Shown here piece by piece: positions 1-8,550 of a DNA stretch of 37,886 nucleotides. The first letter of the stretch is position 1. Each line of letters starts with the position of its first letter. The DNA is from Acidimicrobiales bacterium. GTDB lineage: Bacteria > Actinomycetota > Acidimicrobiia > Acidimicrobiales > UBA8190. Location: NCBI GenBank assembly GCA_030040015.1, contig JASHUM010000123.1, positions 1 through 37,886 of the forward strand. The letters are read 5' to 3'. The notes below the pieces were generated by a model. That model saw only the letters and a program-made list of their open reading frames with translations, made no database searches and was not told where the DNA came from. The translations under genes and the position numbers were made by a program.

Positions 1-1908
1 GGCGTGCGGGGAGGCCCGGGCGGCCGCGGACGTCCCCCCCAGCGCCGTCCCCGGCGCCGGCGTCGCAACCTCGAGGAGCTCGAGCCCACCCAGCTGACGA
101 CGTACACGCCGTCGAGCGCCCCGGTGCCGGACCACGAGGTGATCGTGGAGCGGGGCTCGACGCCGCGCGAGATCGGCCCCAAGCTGAACCGCTCCGCCGG
201 TGACGTCATCCGCTTCCTGTTCCTCCAGGGCGAGGTGGTGACGGCCACCCAATCGCTCACCGACGACATGATCGAGCTCTTCGCCGCCGAGCTCGGTGCC
301 CAGGTCCGTCTGGTCGACCCGGGAGAGGAGCAGGAGGCGCAGCTCCAGGCCCGGTACTTCGAGGACGAGGAAGAGGTCGACGACGCCGACCTGCGCCCCC
401 GTCCTCCCGTGGTCACGGTGATGGGCCATGTCGACCACGGCAAGACCCTGCTGCTCGACCGGATCCGGCAGGCGAACGTGGTGGCCGGCGAGGCGGGAGG
501 CATCACCCAGCACATCGGCGCCTACCAGGTGACGGTGGGCGACCACCTCATCACCTTCATCGACACCCCGGGCCACGAGGCGTTCACCGCCATGCGGGCC
601 CGTGGCGCCCAGGTCACCGACATCGTCGTGCTCGTGGTCGCCGCCGACGACGGCGTGATGCCCCAGACGGTCGAGGCCATCGCCCACGCCCGGGCCGCCG
701 AGGTGCCCATCGTGGTGGCGGTCAACAAGATCGACCGGCCCGACGCCGACGTGAACCGGGTGCTGCAGCAGCTCTCGGAGCAGGGGCTGGTGCCCGAGGC
801 CTGGGGAGGCGACACCATCGTCGTCGAGGTCTCCGCCCTGCAGGGGCTGGGCATCGACGACCTTCTCGAGCAGCTCGTCCTCGTGGCCGAGGTGGAGGAA
901 CTGCGGGCCAGTCCCGAGGGCCGGGCGCGCGGTGTGGTGCTCGACGCCAACTTGGAGGCGGGCCGGGGGCCGGTGGCCACGGTGATCGTGCAGTCCGGCA
1001 CGCTCCGGGTGTCGGACACGGTGGTGGCCGGGGCGGCATGGGGCAAGGTGAAGGCGCTCATCGACGACAGGGGCGACCAGGTCAAGGAAGCTCCGCCCTC
1101 CATGCCGGTGCAGCTGCTCGGCTTCTCCGAGCCGCCCTCGGCCGGCGACGAGTTCCGGGTGACGGCCGACCAGTCCACGGCGCGCACCATCGCCGACGCC
1201 CGTGAGCGCCGGTTCCGCGTGGCCGGGCACGCCCCGTCGCCCACCGCACCGGGAGCCAAGCTCGAGGATCTCTTCGAGCAGATCCAGCGGGGCGAAGCGG
1301 CCACGCTGAACCTCATCTTGAAGGCCGACGTGCAGGGGACCCTCGAGGCCATCACCGACAGCGTGCGCAAGCTCGAGCGCCCCGAGGTGAAGCTGAGCTT
1401 CGTGCACCGCGCCGTGGGTGGCATCACCCAGTACGACGTCGAGCTGGCGGCGGCGTCGAACGCCACCATCATCGGCTTCGACGTCCGCCCCGACCGCCGT
1501 GCCCGCGAGCTCGCCGCCGAACGGCACGTCGAGATCCGGACCTACGAGGTCATCTACAAGCTGCTCGAGGACCTCGAAGCCGCCATGGTGGGCATGCTGG
1601 CGCCCGAGTTCGAGGAGGTCGTGACCGGTGAGGCCGAGGTGCGCGCCGTGTTCCGGGTGCCGCGAGTGGGCGCGGTGGCCGGGTGCTACGTCCAGCAGGG
1701 CGTCATCACCCGAGGGTCCAAGGTCCGCTTCCTGCGCGAAGGCGTCGTCATCTGGAAGGGCACGATCACGTCGCTGCGACGCTTCAAGGACGACGTGCGC
1801 GAGGTCCAGTCCGGCTTCGAGTGCGGCATCGGCCTCTCGGACTTCCAGGACCTGAAGGAAGGCGACGTGATCGAGACCTACGAGGAGCGGGAGGTGCCCC
1901 GCACCTGA
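1..1908 (+). CDS. infB: Translation initiation factor IF-2 (5' end outside window)
   Basis: GTPase that places initiator fMet-tRNA on the 30S subunit and promotes 50S joining in the cytoplasm. The frame is open from base 1, and the first residues are a Gly/Arg/Pro-rich linker, so the gene starts upstream; the GTG at 4 is almost certainly internal, because actinobacterial IF-2 proteins are usually about 900-1000 residues. Counting from that GTG, an IF2-N domain ([20 protein letters not shown]) lies near residues 52-105. It is followed by the G domain, with GHVDHGKT near 141, [12 protein letters not shown] and SALQG. Beta-barrel domain II, domain 3 and the fMet-tRNA-binding domain IV complete the protein to the TGA at 1906. 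It heads the infB-rbfA-truB translation operon in which rbfA follows with no gap. Confidence 0.97.
   Translation, partial: GVRGGPGGRGRPPQRRPRRRRRNLEELEPTQLTTYTPSSAPVPDHEVIVERGSTPREIGPKLNRSAGDVIRFLFLQGEVVTATQSLTDDMIELFAAELGAQVRLVDPGEEQEAQLQARYFEDEEEVDDADLRPRPPVVTVMGHVDHGKTLLLDRIRQANVVAGEAGGITQHIGAYQVTVGDHLITFIDTPGHEAFTAMRARGAQVTDIVVLVVAADDGVMPQTVEAIAHARAAEVPIVVAVNKIDRPDADVNRVLQQLSEQGLVPEAWGGDTIVVEVSALQGLGIDDLLEQLVLVAEVEELRASPEGRARGVVLDANLEAGRGPVATVIVQSGTLRVSDTVVAGAAWGKVKALIDDRGDQVKEAPPSMPVQLLGFSEPPSAGDEFRVTADQSTARTIADARERRFRVAGHAPSPTAPGAKLEDLFEQIQRGEAATLNLILKADVQGTLEAITDSVRKLERPEVKLSFVHRAVGGITQYDVELAAASNATIIGFDVRPDRRARELAAERHVEIRTYEVIYKLLEDLEAAMVGMLAPEFEEVVTGEAEVRAVFRVPRVGAVAGCYVQQGVITRGSKVRFLREGVVIWKGTITSLRRFKDDVREVQSGFECGIGLSDFQDLKEGDVIETYEEREVPRT
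1889..1896 (+). promoter_or_regulatory. Strong Shine-Dalgarno that supports a CTG start for rbfA
   Basis: GGGAGGTG lies inside the last codons of infB. It is a near-perfect anti-16S complement and ends 8 nt before CTG at 1905, with no ATG, GTG or TTG in the rbfA frame at a usable distance. This supports initiation at that CTG, though the sequence is also ordinary infB coding sequence. Confidence 0.5.
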
Positions 1909-2315
1909 GCCCAGGGCGCCGACGTCAGGCCCAGGCCCCCGGCCGCTATCCCCGCACGGCCCGGGTCAACCGGTTGCTGCGCGAAGTGGTGGCCGACGCC
2001 CTGGAGCGAAGTGCCGACGCCGACGAGCGCCTGCGCCTGGTGACGGTGACGGCGGTGGAGGTCTCGGGTGACCTCCGTCGCGCCACGGTGTTCCTGAGCT
2101 CGCTGTCAGAGGAGGCGGCAGAGAGCCTCTCTGCGCACCGGGCCGAGCTCCAGCAGGCCATCGGCCGTCAGGTCCGCATGAAGCACACGCCACAGCTGGG
2201 CTTCGCCGCCGACCCCGGAGTGGCACTGGGCGCCAAAGTTGAGGAGATCCTCCGGGGACTGCACGAGCGCCAAGCCGCGTCACGTGACGACCAGGACCGT
2301 GCCGGCGACGACTGA
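1905..2315 (+). CDS. rbfA: Ribosome-binding factor A, probable CTG start
   Basis: RbfA binds the immature 30S subunit and helps mature the 5' end of 16S rRNA. The family pattern begins at YPRTARVNRLLREVVADAL and continues through VTVTAVEVSGDLRRATVFLS and RQVRMKHTPQLGFAADPGV, a complete KH-type fold of about 120 residues. The start is the odd point. Between the infB stop and the first conserved residues the frame has no ATG, GTG or TTG. CTG at 1905 overlaps the infB stop as CTGA, lies 8 nt behind GGGAGGTG and gives 136 residues, a normal length. The nearest canonical codon upstream is GTG 1821, which would add 28 unconserved residues inside infB. The family is sure; the start is inferred. Confidence 0.9.
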   Translation: MSPGRRRQAQAPGRYPRTARVNRLLREVVADALERSADADERLRLVTVTAVEVSGDLRRATVFLSSLSEEAAESLSAHRAELQQAIGRQVRMKHTPQLGFAADPGVALGAKVEEILRGLHERQAASRDDQDRAGDD

Positions 2316-3225
2316 CGCCGAGGGGGCCGCCCCGTCGCCTGGTCCGTCTTCGGGACCCACCGGTCTGGTGGTGGTGGACAAGGAGGCGGGCTGGACCTCC
2401 CACGACGTGGTGGCCAAGTGCCGGCGGATCTTCGGTCAGCGCCGTGCCGGGCACGCCGGCACCCTCGACCCGGACGCCACCGGCGTCCTCCTCGTGGGAC
2501 TGGGACGGTTCACCCGTCTGCTCCGGTTCCTCTCTGCCATGGGCAAGTCGTACACGGGCCAGGTGGTGCTCGGGGTCTCCACCACCACGTTGGACGCCTC
2601 GGGAGAGGTGACCGGCCGTTTCGACATGAGCGGCGTGGGCATCGAGCAGGCTCGGGCTGCCGCCGCCGGCCTCACCGGGCCGCTGTCGCAGGTGCCGCCC
2701 ATGGTGTCGGCCCGGAAAGTGGGGGGTCGTCGTCTGTACCAGCTGGCTCGCGCCGGGGTCGAGGTCGAGCGACAACCCCGCCCGGTGGTGGTCGAGCGCT
2801 TCGAGGTCCGGGCCGGCTCCGAGCCCGGCGTGCTCGACATCGAGGTCGACTGCTCGAGTGGGACCTACGTGCGGGTGCTCGCCGCCGACCTCGGCGCCGC
2901 CCTCGGGGGCGGGGCGCACCTGCGCCACCTTCGTCGCACCAAGGTGGGATCCTTCGCAGCGTCGGAGTCCCACCCGCTCGGCGAGCTCGAGGCGGGACAC
3001 GTCCTGTCCCCGGCCCGGGCCCTGCGCGACCTCGAGCCGCTCACCGTGTCCGACGCCACGGCCCAGAGCGTCTCCCACGGGCTGGCACTGGACCGGGTCA
3101 CGCTGCGGGCTTCGGGAGAGGGGCCCTTTGCCGTGGTCGACGAGTCGGGCACCCTCCTCGCCGTGTACGAGAAGACCGAGACCGACCGTCTCGTGGCGGC
3201 GTGCGTCCTCCAGAGCGCCGGATAG
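2284..3225 (+). CDS. truB: tRNA pseudouridine(55) synthase TruB
   Basis: Converts U55 of the tRNA T-loop to pseudouridine. The N-terminal catalytic domain has GLVVVDKEAGWTSHDVV and the signature GHAGTLDPDATGVLLV with the catalytic Asp near residue 62. KSYTGQVVLG and PPMVSARKVGGRRLYQLAR follow, then CSSGTYVRVLAADLG and a C-terminal domain. About 313 residues, normal for actinobacteria. GTG 2284 was chosen; GTG 2299 is equally possible. Both overlap the rbfA end (by 32 or 17 bp), which implies translational coupling. A TTG at 2239 would add 15 unconserved residues. The infB-rbfA-truB-ribF order is widely conserved in bacteria. Confidence 0.95.
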   Translation: MTTRTVPATTDAEGAAPSPGPSSGPTGLVVVDKEAGWTSHDVVAKCRRIFGQRRAGHAGTLDPDATGVLLVGLGRFTRLLRFLSAMGKSYTGQVVLGVSTTTLDASGEVTGRFDMSGVGIEQARAAAAGLTGPLSQVPPMVSARKVGGRRLYQLARAGVEVERQPRPVVVERFEVRAGSEPGVLDIEVDCSSGTYVRVLAADLGAALGGGAHLRHLRRTKVGSFAASESHPLGELEAGHVLSPARALRDLEPLTVSDATAQSVSHGLALDRVTLRASGEGPFAVVDESGTLLAVYEKTETDRLVAACVLQSAG

Positions 3226-3232
3226 GGACCAC

Positions 3233-3238
3233 TAGCCT
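3233..3238 (+). promoter_or_regulatory. -10 element of a leaderless ribF promoter
   Basis: TAGCCT lies in the 20-bp truB-ribF gap and ends 7 nt before the ribF ATG, with no Shine-Dalgarno between. A transcript would start at or next to the A of ATG. It matches the spacing seen at dapA, dapB, miaB, dapD and nrdR. No convincing -35 is visible. Confidence 0.5.
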
Positions 3239-3245
3239 CTGATCC

Positions 3246-4205
3246 ATGCGGGTGGTGCACGACCTCGGCGCCGCGGTCGCTCCGCCGGCGGGCTCGGCCG
3301 TGACCATCGGCGCCTACGACGGCGTCCACCTGGGCCACCGCCACGTGCTCGCCCTGCTCCGGGAGAAGGCAGCCGGGCGCGGCGTGCAGAGCGTGGTGGT
3401 GACCTTCGACCGTCATCCGGCCACGGTCGTGCGCCCCGAGTCGGCGCCGCTGCTGCTCACCGACCTCGACCAGAAGCTCGAGTTGCTCGCCTCCGCCGGC
3501 GTGGACTGCACGGTGGTGATCCGCTTCGACGAGGTGAGAGCCAACGAGATGGCCGAGGACTTCGTGACCGAGGTCCTCGTCGACGCGCTGCGCACCAGGT
3601 TGGTGGTGGTCGGGAGCGACTTCCACTTCGGCCACGGCCGCAAGGGCAACGTCGCCTTGCTCACCGACATGGGACGACGCCTGGGCTTCGACACCATCGG
3701 GGTGTCCCTGGCCGACGACGACTCGGGCGAACCGGTGTCCTCCACGCGCATCCGCCGGCTCATCGCCGCCGGCGACGTTCGTGAGGCGAGTCGCCTGCTG
3801 GGTCGGCCGCATCAGGTACGCGGCGTCGTCGTGCACGGCGACGGACGGGGCGGTGCCACCCTCGGTCTCCCCACCGCCAACCTCCAGGTGCCCGACGGCA
3901 TCGCCTTGCCGGCCGAGGGCATCTACGCCGGGCTCTTCGAGCGCTCCGACGGCATCGTCCACCGTGCCGCCGCCTCCTACGGGCGCCGCCCCACCTTCTA
4001 CGCCGAGGCGCAACCCCTGCTCGAGGCCCACCTGGTCGGCTTCTCCGGTGACCTCTACGGCGAGGAAGGCCACCTGAGCTTCGTCGAGCGCCTGCGCGGC
4101 GAGAAGCGCTTCGAGTCGGTCGAAGCCCTGGTGGCGCAGATGCGCGCCGACGTCGAGCGCGCCGATGCCCTGCTTCGGGCACAAGCCTGGGGACCAGCGG
4201 GCTGA
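3246..4205 (+). CDS. ribF: Bifunctional riboflavin kinase / FAD synthetase
   Basis: Phosphorylates riboflavin to FMN and adenylylates FMN to FAD. The N-terminal nucleotidyltransferase domain shows IGAYDGVHLGHRHVL (residues 21-35), the GxFDGVHxGH phosphate-binding motif with Tyr in place of Phe. VVVGSDFHFGHGRKGN and the SSTRIRRLI motif follow. The C-terminal riboflavin kinase domain starts near residue 187 and contains GRGGATLGLPTANLQVP and SYGRRPTF. At 319 residues it is full length for the two-domain enzyme. ATG 3246 is the only sensible start. It has no Shine-Dalgarno and lies 7 nt after TAGCCT, so it may be made from a leaderless transcript as well as by read-through from truB. Confidence 0.96.
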   Translation: MRVVHDLGAAVAPPAGSAVTIGAYDGVHLGHRHVLALLREKAAGRGVQSVVVTFDRHPATVVRPESAPLLLTDLDQKLELLASAGVDCTVVIRFDEVRANEMAEDFVTEVLVDALRTRLVVVGSDFHFGHGRKGNVALLTDMGRRLGFDTIGVSLADDDSGEPVSSTRIRRLIAAGDVREASRLLGRPHQVRGVVVHGDGRGGATLGLPTANLQVPDGIALPAEGIYAGLFERSDGIVHRAAASYGRRPTFYAEAQPLLEAHLVGFSGDLYGEEGHLSFVERLRGEKRFESVEALVAQMRADVERADALLRAQAWGPAG

Positions 4206-4258
4206 GGCTTCTCGGCCCCGCTCCCGGATTTGCCGGCCCCAGGCCACGGACCCCCTGC

Positions 4259-4264
4259 TAGAGT
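4259..4264 (+). promoter_or_regulatory. Putative extended -10 for rpsO
   Basis: TGCTAGAGT is an extended -10 (TGN plus TAGAGT) in the 150-bp gap between ribF and rpsO. It would give a leader of about 85 nt before the rpsO ATG, which suits a ribosomal protein mRNA known in other bacteria to be autoregulated through its 5' UTR. There is no well-spaced -35: TTGCCG at 4230 is 23 bp away. Confidence 0.35.
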
Positions 4265-4355
4265 TGCGTGCGACCGGGATGCCGTCCCGGTGGACCCGGG
4301 GGCCGGGCGACGAGCGTCGACCGGTTCCGAGCACCTCCTCATCGTTTGCCTCCCC

Positions 4356-4613
4356 ATGCCTGACAAGACTGCGACAATCGCCGAGCACCGTCTCCACGAC
4401 ACCGACACGGGTTCTCCCGAAGTACAGATCGCGCTCCTCACCGAGCGGATCTCGCACCTGACGGAACACCTGAAGGTGCACAAGGGTGACCATCACACTC
4501 GCCGGGGGCTCATGAGGTTGATCGGGCGCCGCCGCAGGTTGTTGGACTACGTGCGGGGCAACGACGTGGAGCGCTACCGGGCCATCATCGGCAGGCTCGG
4601 CATCCGCCGCTAG
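4356..4613 (+). CDS. rpsO: 30S ribosomal protein S15
   Basis: Primary-binding protein of the 30S platform that contacts 16S rRNA helices 20-22. All family blocks are present: [30 protein letters not shown], here seen as [12 protein letters not shown] plus HLTEHLKVH, then [18 protein letters not shown] and [14 protein letters not shown] at the C-terminus. It is 85 residues against 88-89 in most bacteria, the shortfall being at the N-terminus. ATG 4356 is the start; an in-frame extension upstream is unconserved. pnp follows after 187 bp, the classic rpsO-pnp pair. Confidence 0.97.
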   Translation: MPDKTATIAEHRLHDTDTGSPEVQIALLTERISHLTEHLKVHKGDHHTRRGLMRLIGRRRRLLDYVRGNDVERYRAIIGRLGIRR

Positions 4614-4651
4614 GCGGGAACACAAGGGCGGCACCGGCCAGCCGTCAGCTG

Positions 4652-4766
4652 CCAGTCGCCGACCACCTCAGTGGGTTCGCCCCCCGGCTCGGGCGGGCCC
4701 GGCGGGCACGGATCCGGATGCCACCGGGTGCAGCGACTGGAGGTGGCCGACCACTGGGAACTGGCC
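4652..4766 (+). promoter_or_regulatory. Structured leader between rpsO and pnp with alternative pairings
   Basis: The 187-bp rpsO-pnp gap holds interleaved complementary segments. CCAGTCG (4652-4658) can pair with CGACTGG (4734-4740), and CCACCTC (4663-4669) can pair with GAGGTGG (4740-4746). The order is A-B-A'-B', and A' and B' share a base, so the two pairings cannot nest. Local hairpins CCAC-ctca-GTGG (4663-4674) and GGCC...GGCC (4745-4766) compete with them. In enteric bacteria the pnp leader is an RNase III/PNPase autoregulation site; a comparable role here is inference. Confidence 0.3.
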
Positions 4767-4800
4767 TGGCACGGTGCTGCGTGACAGACGAGGAGATCCC

Positions 4801-7197
4801 ATGGCGAACGCGGTCACAGTGTCGGGGCCGATCAGCGGTACCGACCGCACCCTGACCTTCGAGACGGGCAAGCTGGCCGGTCAGGCCGACGGAGCGGTGG
4901 TGGGCCGCATCGGAGACACCGTGGTGCTCGTCACGGCCACGGCGGCACGAAGCGTGAGGGAGGGGACGGATTTCTTCCCCTTGACGGTCGACATCGAGGA
5001 GCGGATGTACGCGGCCGGGAAGATCCCCGGCTCCTTCTTCCGCCGGGAGGGTCGGGCGAGCGACCAGGCCATCTTGACGTGCCGGCTCATCGACCGCCCG
5101 CTGCGGCCCTCGTTCCCCGACGGGTTCCGCAACGAGGTGCACGTCGTGGGGACGATATTCGGGGCCGACCTCCACAACCCGCACGACGTCCTGGCCATCA
5201 ACACCGCGTCGGCCGCCCTCATGGTGTCGGGGATCCCCTTCGACGGGCCCATCGGCGCCGTGCGCATCGCCTGGTCGACCGACGGCGTCTGGATCCCCCA
5301 CGCCACCTACCAGGAGGGTGACGCCTCGTGCTTCGAGCTGGTGGTGGCGGGCCGGGCCCTGTCGGAGGAGCCCGACGCCGAGATCGCCATCATGATGGTG
5401 GAGGCAGGCGGCACCGAGCATTCCTGGCAGTACTACGAGGCAGGCGCTCCCAAGGTGACCGAGGAGGTCCTGGCCGACGGGCTCGAAGCGGCCAAGACCT
5501 GGATCCGGGAGTCGATCGAGCTGCAGCGCCAGCTGCTCTCCAAGGCGGGCAGGAAGCCCACCGTCGCGTTCCAGCTCTTCGTCGACTATGGCGAAGACGT
5601 CCTCAACCGGGTCAGCGAGTCGGCCAGCGAACAGCTGGCCAAGGCCAACGCCATCACCCAGAAGGCCGAGCGCAACGCGGCGGTGGACGAGGTCACCGCT
5701 TCTGTCGTGAGCCAATTGGCAGAGGAGTTCCCCGACCGAGAACGGGAGATCAAGGCGGCGGTGCGGGCGCTCACCAAGAAGCTGGTGCGCAAGCGCATCG
5801 TCGAGGAGGGCATCCGCATCGACGGGCGATCCATCTCCGACATCCGCCCCCTCAATGCCGAGGTGGGGCTGCTCCCCACCGTCCACGGGTCCGGGCTCTT
5901 CGAGCGAGGTGAGACGCAGGTCCTGAACGTGACCACCTTGGGCATGCCCCGCATGGCCCAGATGCTCGACACCATCGGCATCGACGAGACCAAGCGCTAC
6001 ATGCACCACTACAACTTCCCGCCCTACTCGACCGGAGAGACCGGCTTCATGCGCGGGCCCAAGCGTCGTGAGATCGGCCACGGGTTGCTGGCCGAACGGG
6101 CGCTGCTGCCGGTGGTGCCCTCCGAGGAGGATTTCCCCTACACGTTGCGGCTCGTCTCGGAGGTGCTCTCGTCCAACGGGTCCACGTCCATGGCCTCGGT
6201 GTGCGGGTCGACGCTCTCGCTCATGGACGCCGGCGTGCCCATCAAGGCACCGGTGGCTGGCATCGCCATGGGACTGGTCCACGACGGCGACGCCTATGTC
6301 ACCCTGACCGACATCCTGGGTGCCGAGGACGCCTTCGGAGACATGGACTTCAAGGTGGCCGGTACCGAGGATGCGGTGACGGCCCTGCAGCTCGATACCA
6401 AGATCGACGGGCTTCCCGCCGACGTGCTGGCCAAGGCATTGCACCAAGCCAGGGAGGCCAGGCTCAAGATCCTCGAGGTGATGCACGGCGCCATCGCCGA
6501 GCCTCGGGAGGAGGTGAGCGTCAACGCCCCCAAGATCGTGTCCTTCCAGATCCCGGTGGACCGCATCGGCGAGGTCATCGGGCCCAAGGGCAAGGTCATC
6601 AACACGTTGCAGGCGGAGACCGGGACCGACATCACCGTTGACGACGACGGCCTGTACGGGGTGGTCACCATCGGCGCCAAGGACGGCGCCGCCGTCGAGG
6701 AGGCGCGCAAGCGCATCTTCTTGATCGTGGAGCCGCCCGAGGCGGAGGTGGGAGCCACCTACCCGGGCAAAGTGGTGAACATCACCAAGTTCGGGGCCTT
6801 CGTGAACATCCTCCCCGGACGAGACGGCCTGCTGCACATCTCGAAGGTCGGCGGCGGTAAGCGTGTGGAGCGGGTCGAGGACGTGCTCTCCCTGGGCCAG
6901 GAGCTCGAGGTCAAGGTGGACGACATCGACCCCCAGGGCAAGGTGTCGCTGTCGCTCGCCGGCGAGGTGCCGGCGCCGGTCTCGAGCGGGAACGGAAGCG
7001 GCGGAGCGGAGCAGACCTCGTCGTCCCCGGGGCGGTCGTCGTCCCCTCCTCCGTCGGGCCCGGTGGCCTCGTTCGAGGCTGCCTTCGAGGCCGAGCTGGC
7101 CAACGAGCTCGGCGACCTCGGTCCTGGGCCGGAGCGGGCCGAGCGTGGCGAGCGATCAGGGGGAGACCGCCGAAACCGCCGTCCTCGCCGCCGGTGA
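4801..7197 (+). CDS. pnp: Polyribonucleotide nucleotidyltransferase (PNPase)
   Basis: 3'-to-5' phosphorolytic exoribonuclease and, with NDPs, a polymerase; a homotrimeric RNA-decay enzyme. Two RNase PH-like cores are present: GKIPGSFFRREGR with SDQAILTCRLIDRPLRP in the first, and VHGSGLFERGETQ with GPKRREIGHGLLAERAL in the second. A KH domain (GEVIGPKGKVIN near residue 593) and an S1 domain (PGKVVNITKFGAFVNILPG from about 653) follow. From about residue 720 a Ser/Pro/Gly linker leads to an acidic amphipathic stretch and a basic tail ending RRNRRPRRR, which may bind RNA. ATG 4801 has GAGGAGAT just upstream. 798 residues, slightly long because of the tail. The M16 protease start lies inside the tail. 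Confidence 0.97.
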   Translation: MANAVTVSGPISGTDRTLTFETGKLAGQADGAVVGRIGDTVVLVTATAARSVREGTDFFPLTVDIEERMYAAGKIPGSFFRREGRASDQAILTCRLIDRPLRPSFPDGFRNEVHVVGTIFGADLHNPHDVLAINTASAALMVSGIPFDGPIGAVRIAWSTDGVWIPHATYQEGDASCFELVVAGRALSEEPDAEIAIMMVEAGGTEHSWQYYEAGAPKVTEEVLADGLEAAKTWIRESIELQRQLLSKAGRKPTVAFQLFVDYGEDVLNRVSESASEQLAKANAITQKAERNAAVDEVTASVVSQLAEEFPDREREIKAAVRALTKKLVRKRIVEEGIRIDGRSISDIRPLNAEVGLLPTVHGSGLFERGETQVLNVTTLGMPRMAQMLDTIGIDETKRYMHHYNFPPYSTGETGFMRGPKRREIGHGLLAERALLPVVPSEEDFPYTLRLVSEVLSSNGSTSMASVCGSTLSLMDAGVPIKAPVAGIAMGLVHDGDAYVTLTDILGAEDAFGDMDFKVAGTEDAVTALQLDTKIDGLPADVLAKALHQAREARLKILEVMHGAIAEPREEVSVNAPKIVSFQIPVDRIGEVIGPKGKVINTLQAETGTDITVDDDGLYGVVTIGAKDGAAVEEARKRIFLIVEPPEAEVGATYPGKVVNITKFGAFVNILPGRDGLLHISKVGGGKRVERVEDVLSLGQELEVKVDDIDPQGKVSLSLAGEVPAPVSSGNGSGGAEQTSSSPGRSSSPPPSGPVASFEAAFEAELANELGDLGPGPERAERGERSGGDRRNRRPRRR

Positions 7198-8497
7198 GGC
7201 GGCCGCCCTTGCGCTCCGGCACGGTTCCCGGCCGGGGCCGAGGTCGGCTGGAGCGGAGGTGATCCGCACCGACGTCCTCGACTGCGGGGCGCGCCTGGTC
7301 ACCGAGACCATGGCCGACGTGCGCTCGGCCACGGTGGGGGTGTGGGTGGGCACCGGCTCGCGCGACGAGGACGAGGGGCGCGCCGGGGCCTCGCACTTCC
7401 TCGAGCACCTGCTCTTCAAGGGCACTCCCACCTGGAAGGCGGCAGAGATCGCCGAGGCGGTCGACGAGGTCGGGGGCGACATGAACGCCTACACCACCAA
7501 GGAGTACACGGCCTTTTACATCCGGCTGCTGTCGGAGAACCTTCCCCTCGGCCTCGACGTGCTCGGGGCGATCATGACCGATCCGGCCCTCGACCCGGCC
7601 GACGTGGACGCCGAGCGACAGGTGATCCTCGACGAGATCCTGATGCACGCCGACGAGCCGGCCGACCTGGCCTCCGAGCAGTGCGCCGCAGCACTGTTCC
7701 CCGGGCACCCGCTCGGCCGCGAGGTGCTCGGGGTGCCGGCCAGCGTGCGCGCCCTCGACGCCACAGAGATCCGCCGGTTCTTCGACGCCCACTACCGCAC
7801 CGCCAACATGGTGGTCGCCGCCGCCGGTGACGTGGACCACGACCAGCTCGCCGGGGAAGTCGACCGGCGCTTCGGCTCCCGCAACGGGGGACAGGCCCCC
7901 TCCCGCACGCCCCCCGACGGCCCGGTGCGGACCCGGGTCGTGACCCGTCGCCCCACCGAGCAGGCACATCTGGTGGTGGGCCTGCGTGCCTTCGGGCGGC
8001 ACGCCGAGGAGCGCTGGCCTCTGGCCGTGCTCAACCACGTCCTCGGCGGAGGGATGTCGAGCCGCCTGTTCCAGGAGATCCGGGAGCGCCGGGGCCTGGC
8101 CTATGCGGTGTGGTCGGAGCGGTCGCACTTCGACGAGGTGGGAGCCCTCAACGTGGGTGTCGGAACCGCGCCAGAGCACGCCCATGAGGTGCTCGGGTTG
8201 GTGCACGACGAGATCGACCGGCTGGGAGAGAACGGCATCTCGGCCCGCGAGCTGGCCGTGGCCAAGGGGCATCTGCGGGCGGAGACCTTGTTGTCGCTCG
8301 AGGACTCGGGCGCCCGCATGAGCCGGGTCGGCTCCAGCCTCCTCCTGCACGGCCGGGTGCTCGAGGTGAGCGAGCTCATCGACCGTGTGGAGGCGGTCAC
8401 GCTCGAGGACGTGGCGTCGGTGGCGGCCAAGCTGGCCGCCGAGCCCCGCACCGTCTCGGTGGTCGGTCCTTTCGAGGCCGCCGACTTTCCCGAGTGA
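7145..8497 (+). CDS. M16 family zinc metallopeptidase (processing-peptidase-like)
   Basis: Single-domain-pair M16B-type protease related to mitochondrial processing peptidase beta and Bacillus YmxG. The inverted zinc motif HxxEH is seen as HFLEHLLF (His84, Glu87, His88), with the distal Glu in the AERQVILDEILMHADEP block. The C-terminal inactive-like half carries LNHVLGGGMSSRLFQEIRE and RGLAYAVWS, which shape the substrate cavity. 450 residues, about 30 more than usual because of an Ala-rich N-terminus. GTG 7145 overlaps the pnp 3' end by 53 bp. A later GTG at residue 39 is an alternative start just before the conserved VLDCGARLVTE. A pnp-M16 protease-dapB order recurs in actinobacteria. The substrate is unknown. 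Confidence 0.9.
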   Translation: MASDQGETAETAVLAAGEAAALALRHGSRPGPRSAGAEVIRTDVLDCGARLVTETMADVRSATVGVWVGTGSRDEDEGRAGASHFLEHLLFKGTPTWKAAEIAEAVDEVGGDMNAYTTKEYTAFYIRLLSENLPLGLDVLGAIMTDPALDPADVDAERQVILDEILMHADEPADLASEQCAAALFPGHPLGREVLGVPASVRALDATEIRRFFDAHYRTANMVVAAAGDVDHDQLAGEVDRRFGSRNGGQAPSRTPPDGPVRTRVVTRRPTEQAHLVVGLRAFGRHAEERWPLAVLNHVLGGGMSSRLFQEIRERRGLAYAVWSERSHFDEVGALNVGVGTAPEHAHEVLGLVHDEIDRLGENGISARELAVAKGHLRAETLLSLEDSGARMSRVGSSLLLHGRVLEVSELIDRVEAVTLEDVASVAAKLAAEPRTVSVVGPFEAADFPE

Positions 8498-8527
8498 ACC
8501 GTTAGGGCGAGGTCCGGGCGCCGGTGC

Positions 8528-8546
8528 GGCCACCGGTAGGGTGGCC
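8528..8546 (+). repeat. 7-bp inverted repeat around the dapB -10
   Basis: GGCCACC (8528-8534) and GGTGGCC (8540-8546) form a perfect 7-bp inverted repeat with the 5-nt centre GGTAG. The -10 hexamer TAGGGT overlaps the centre and right arm. It could be an operator, or a terminator hairpin for the upstream protease gene; no T-tract follows. Confidence 0.45.
8537..8542 (+). promoter_or_regulatory. -10 element of a leaderless dapB promoter
   Basis: TAGGGT ends 8 nt before GTG 8551. That GTG is the start which begins the protein directly at the Rossmann strand (TRVGVLGAG). No Shine-Dalgarno is present between hexamer and start. Confidence 0.5.
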
Positions 8547-8550
8547 GGCC

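Noticed and set aside
2239-2283. TTG 2239 as the truB start
   Set aside because: It would overlap rbfA by 77 bp and add 15 unconserved residues; GTG 2284 or 2299 fits the family better.
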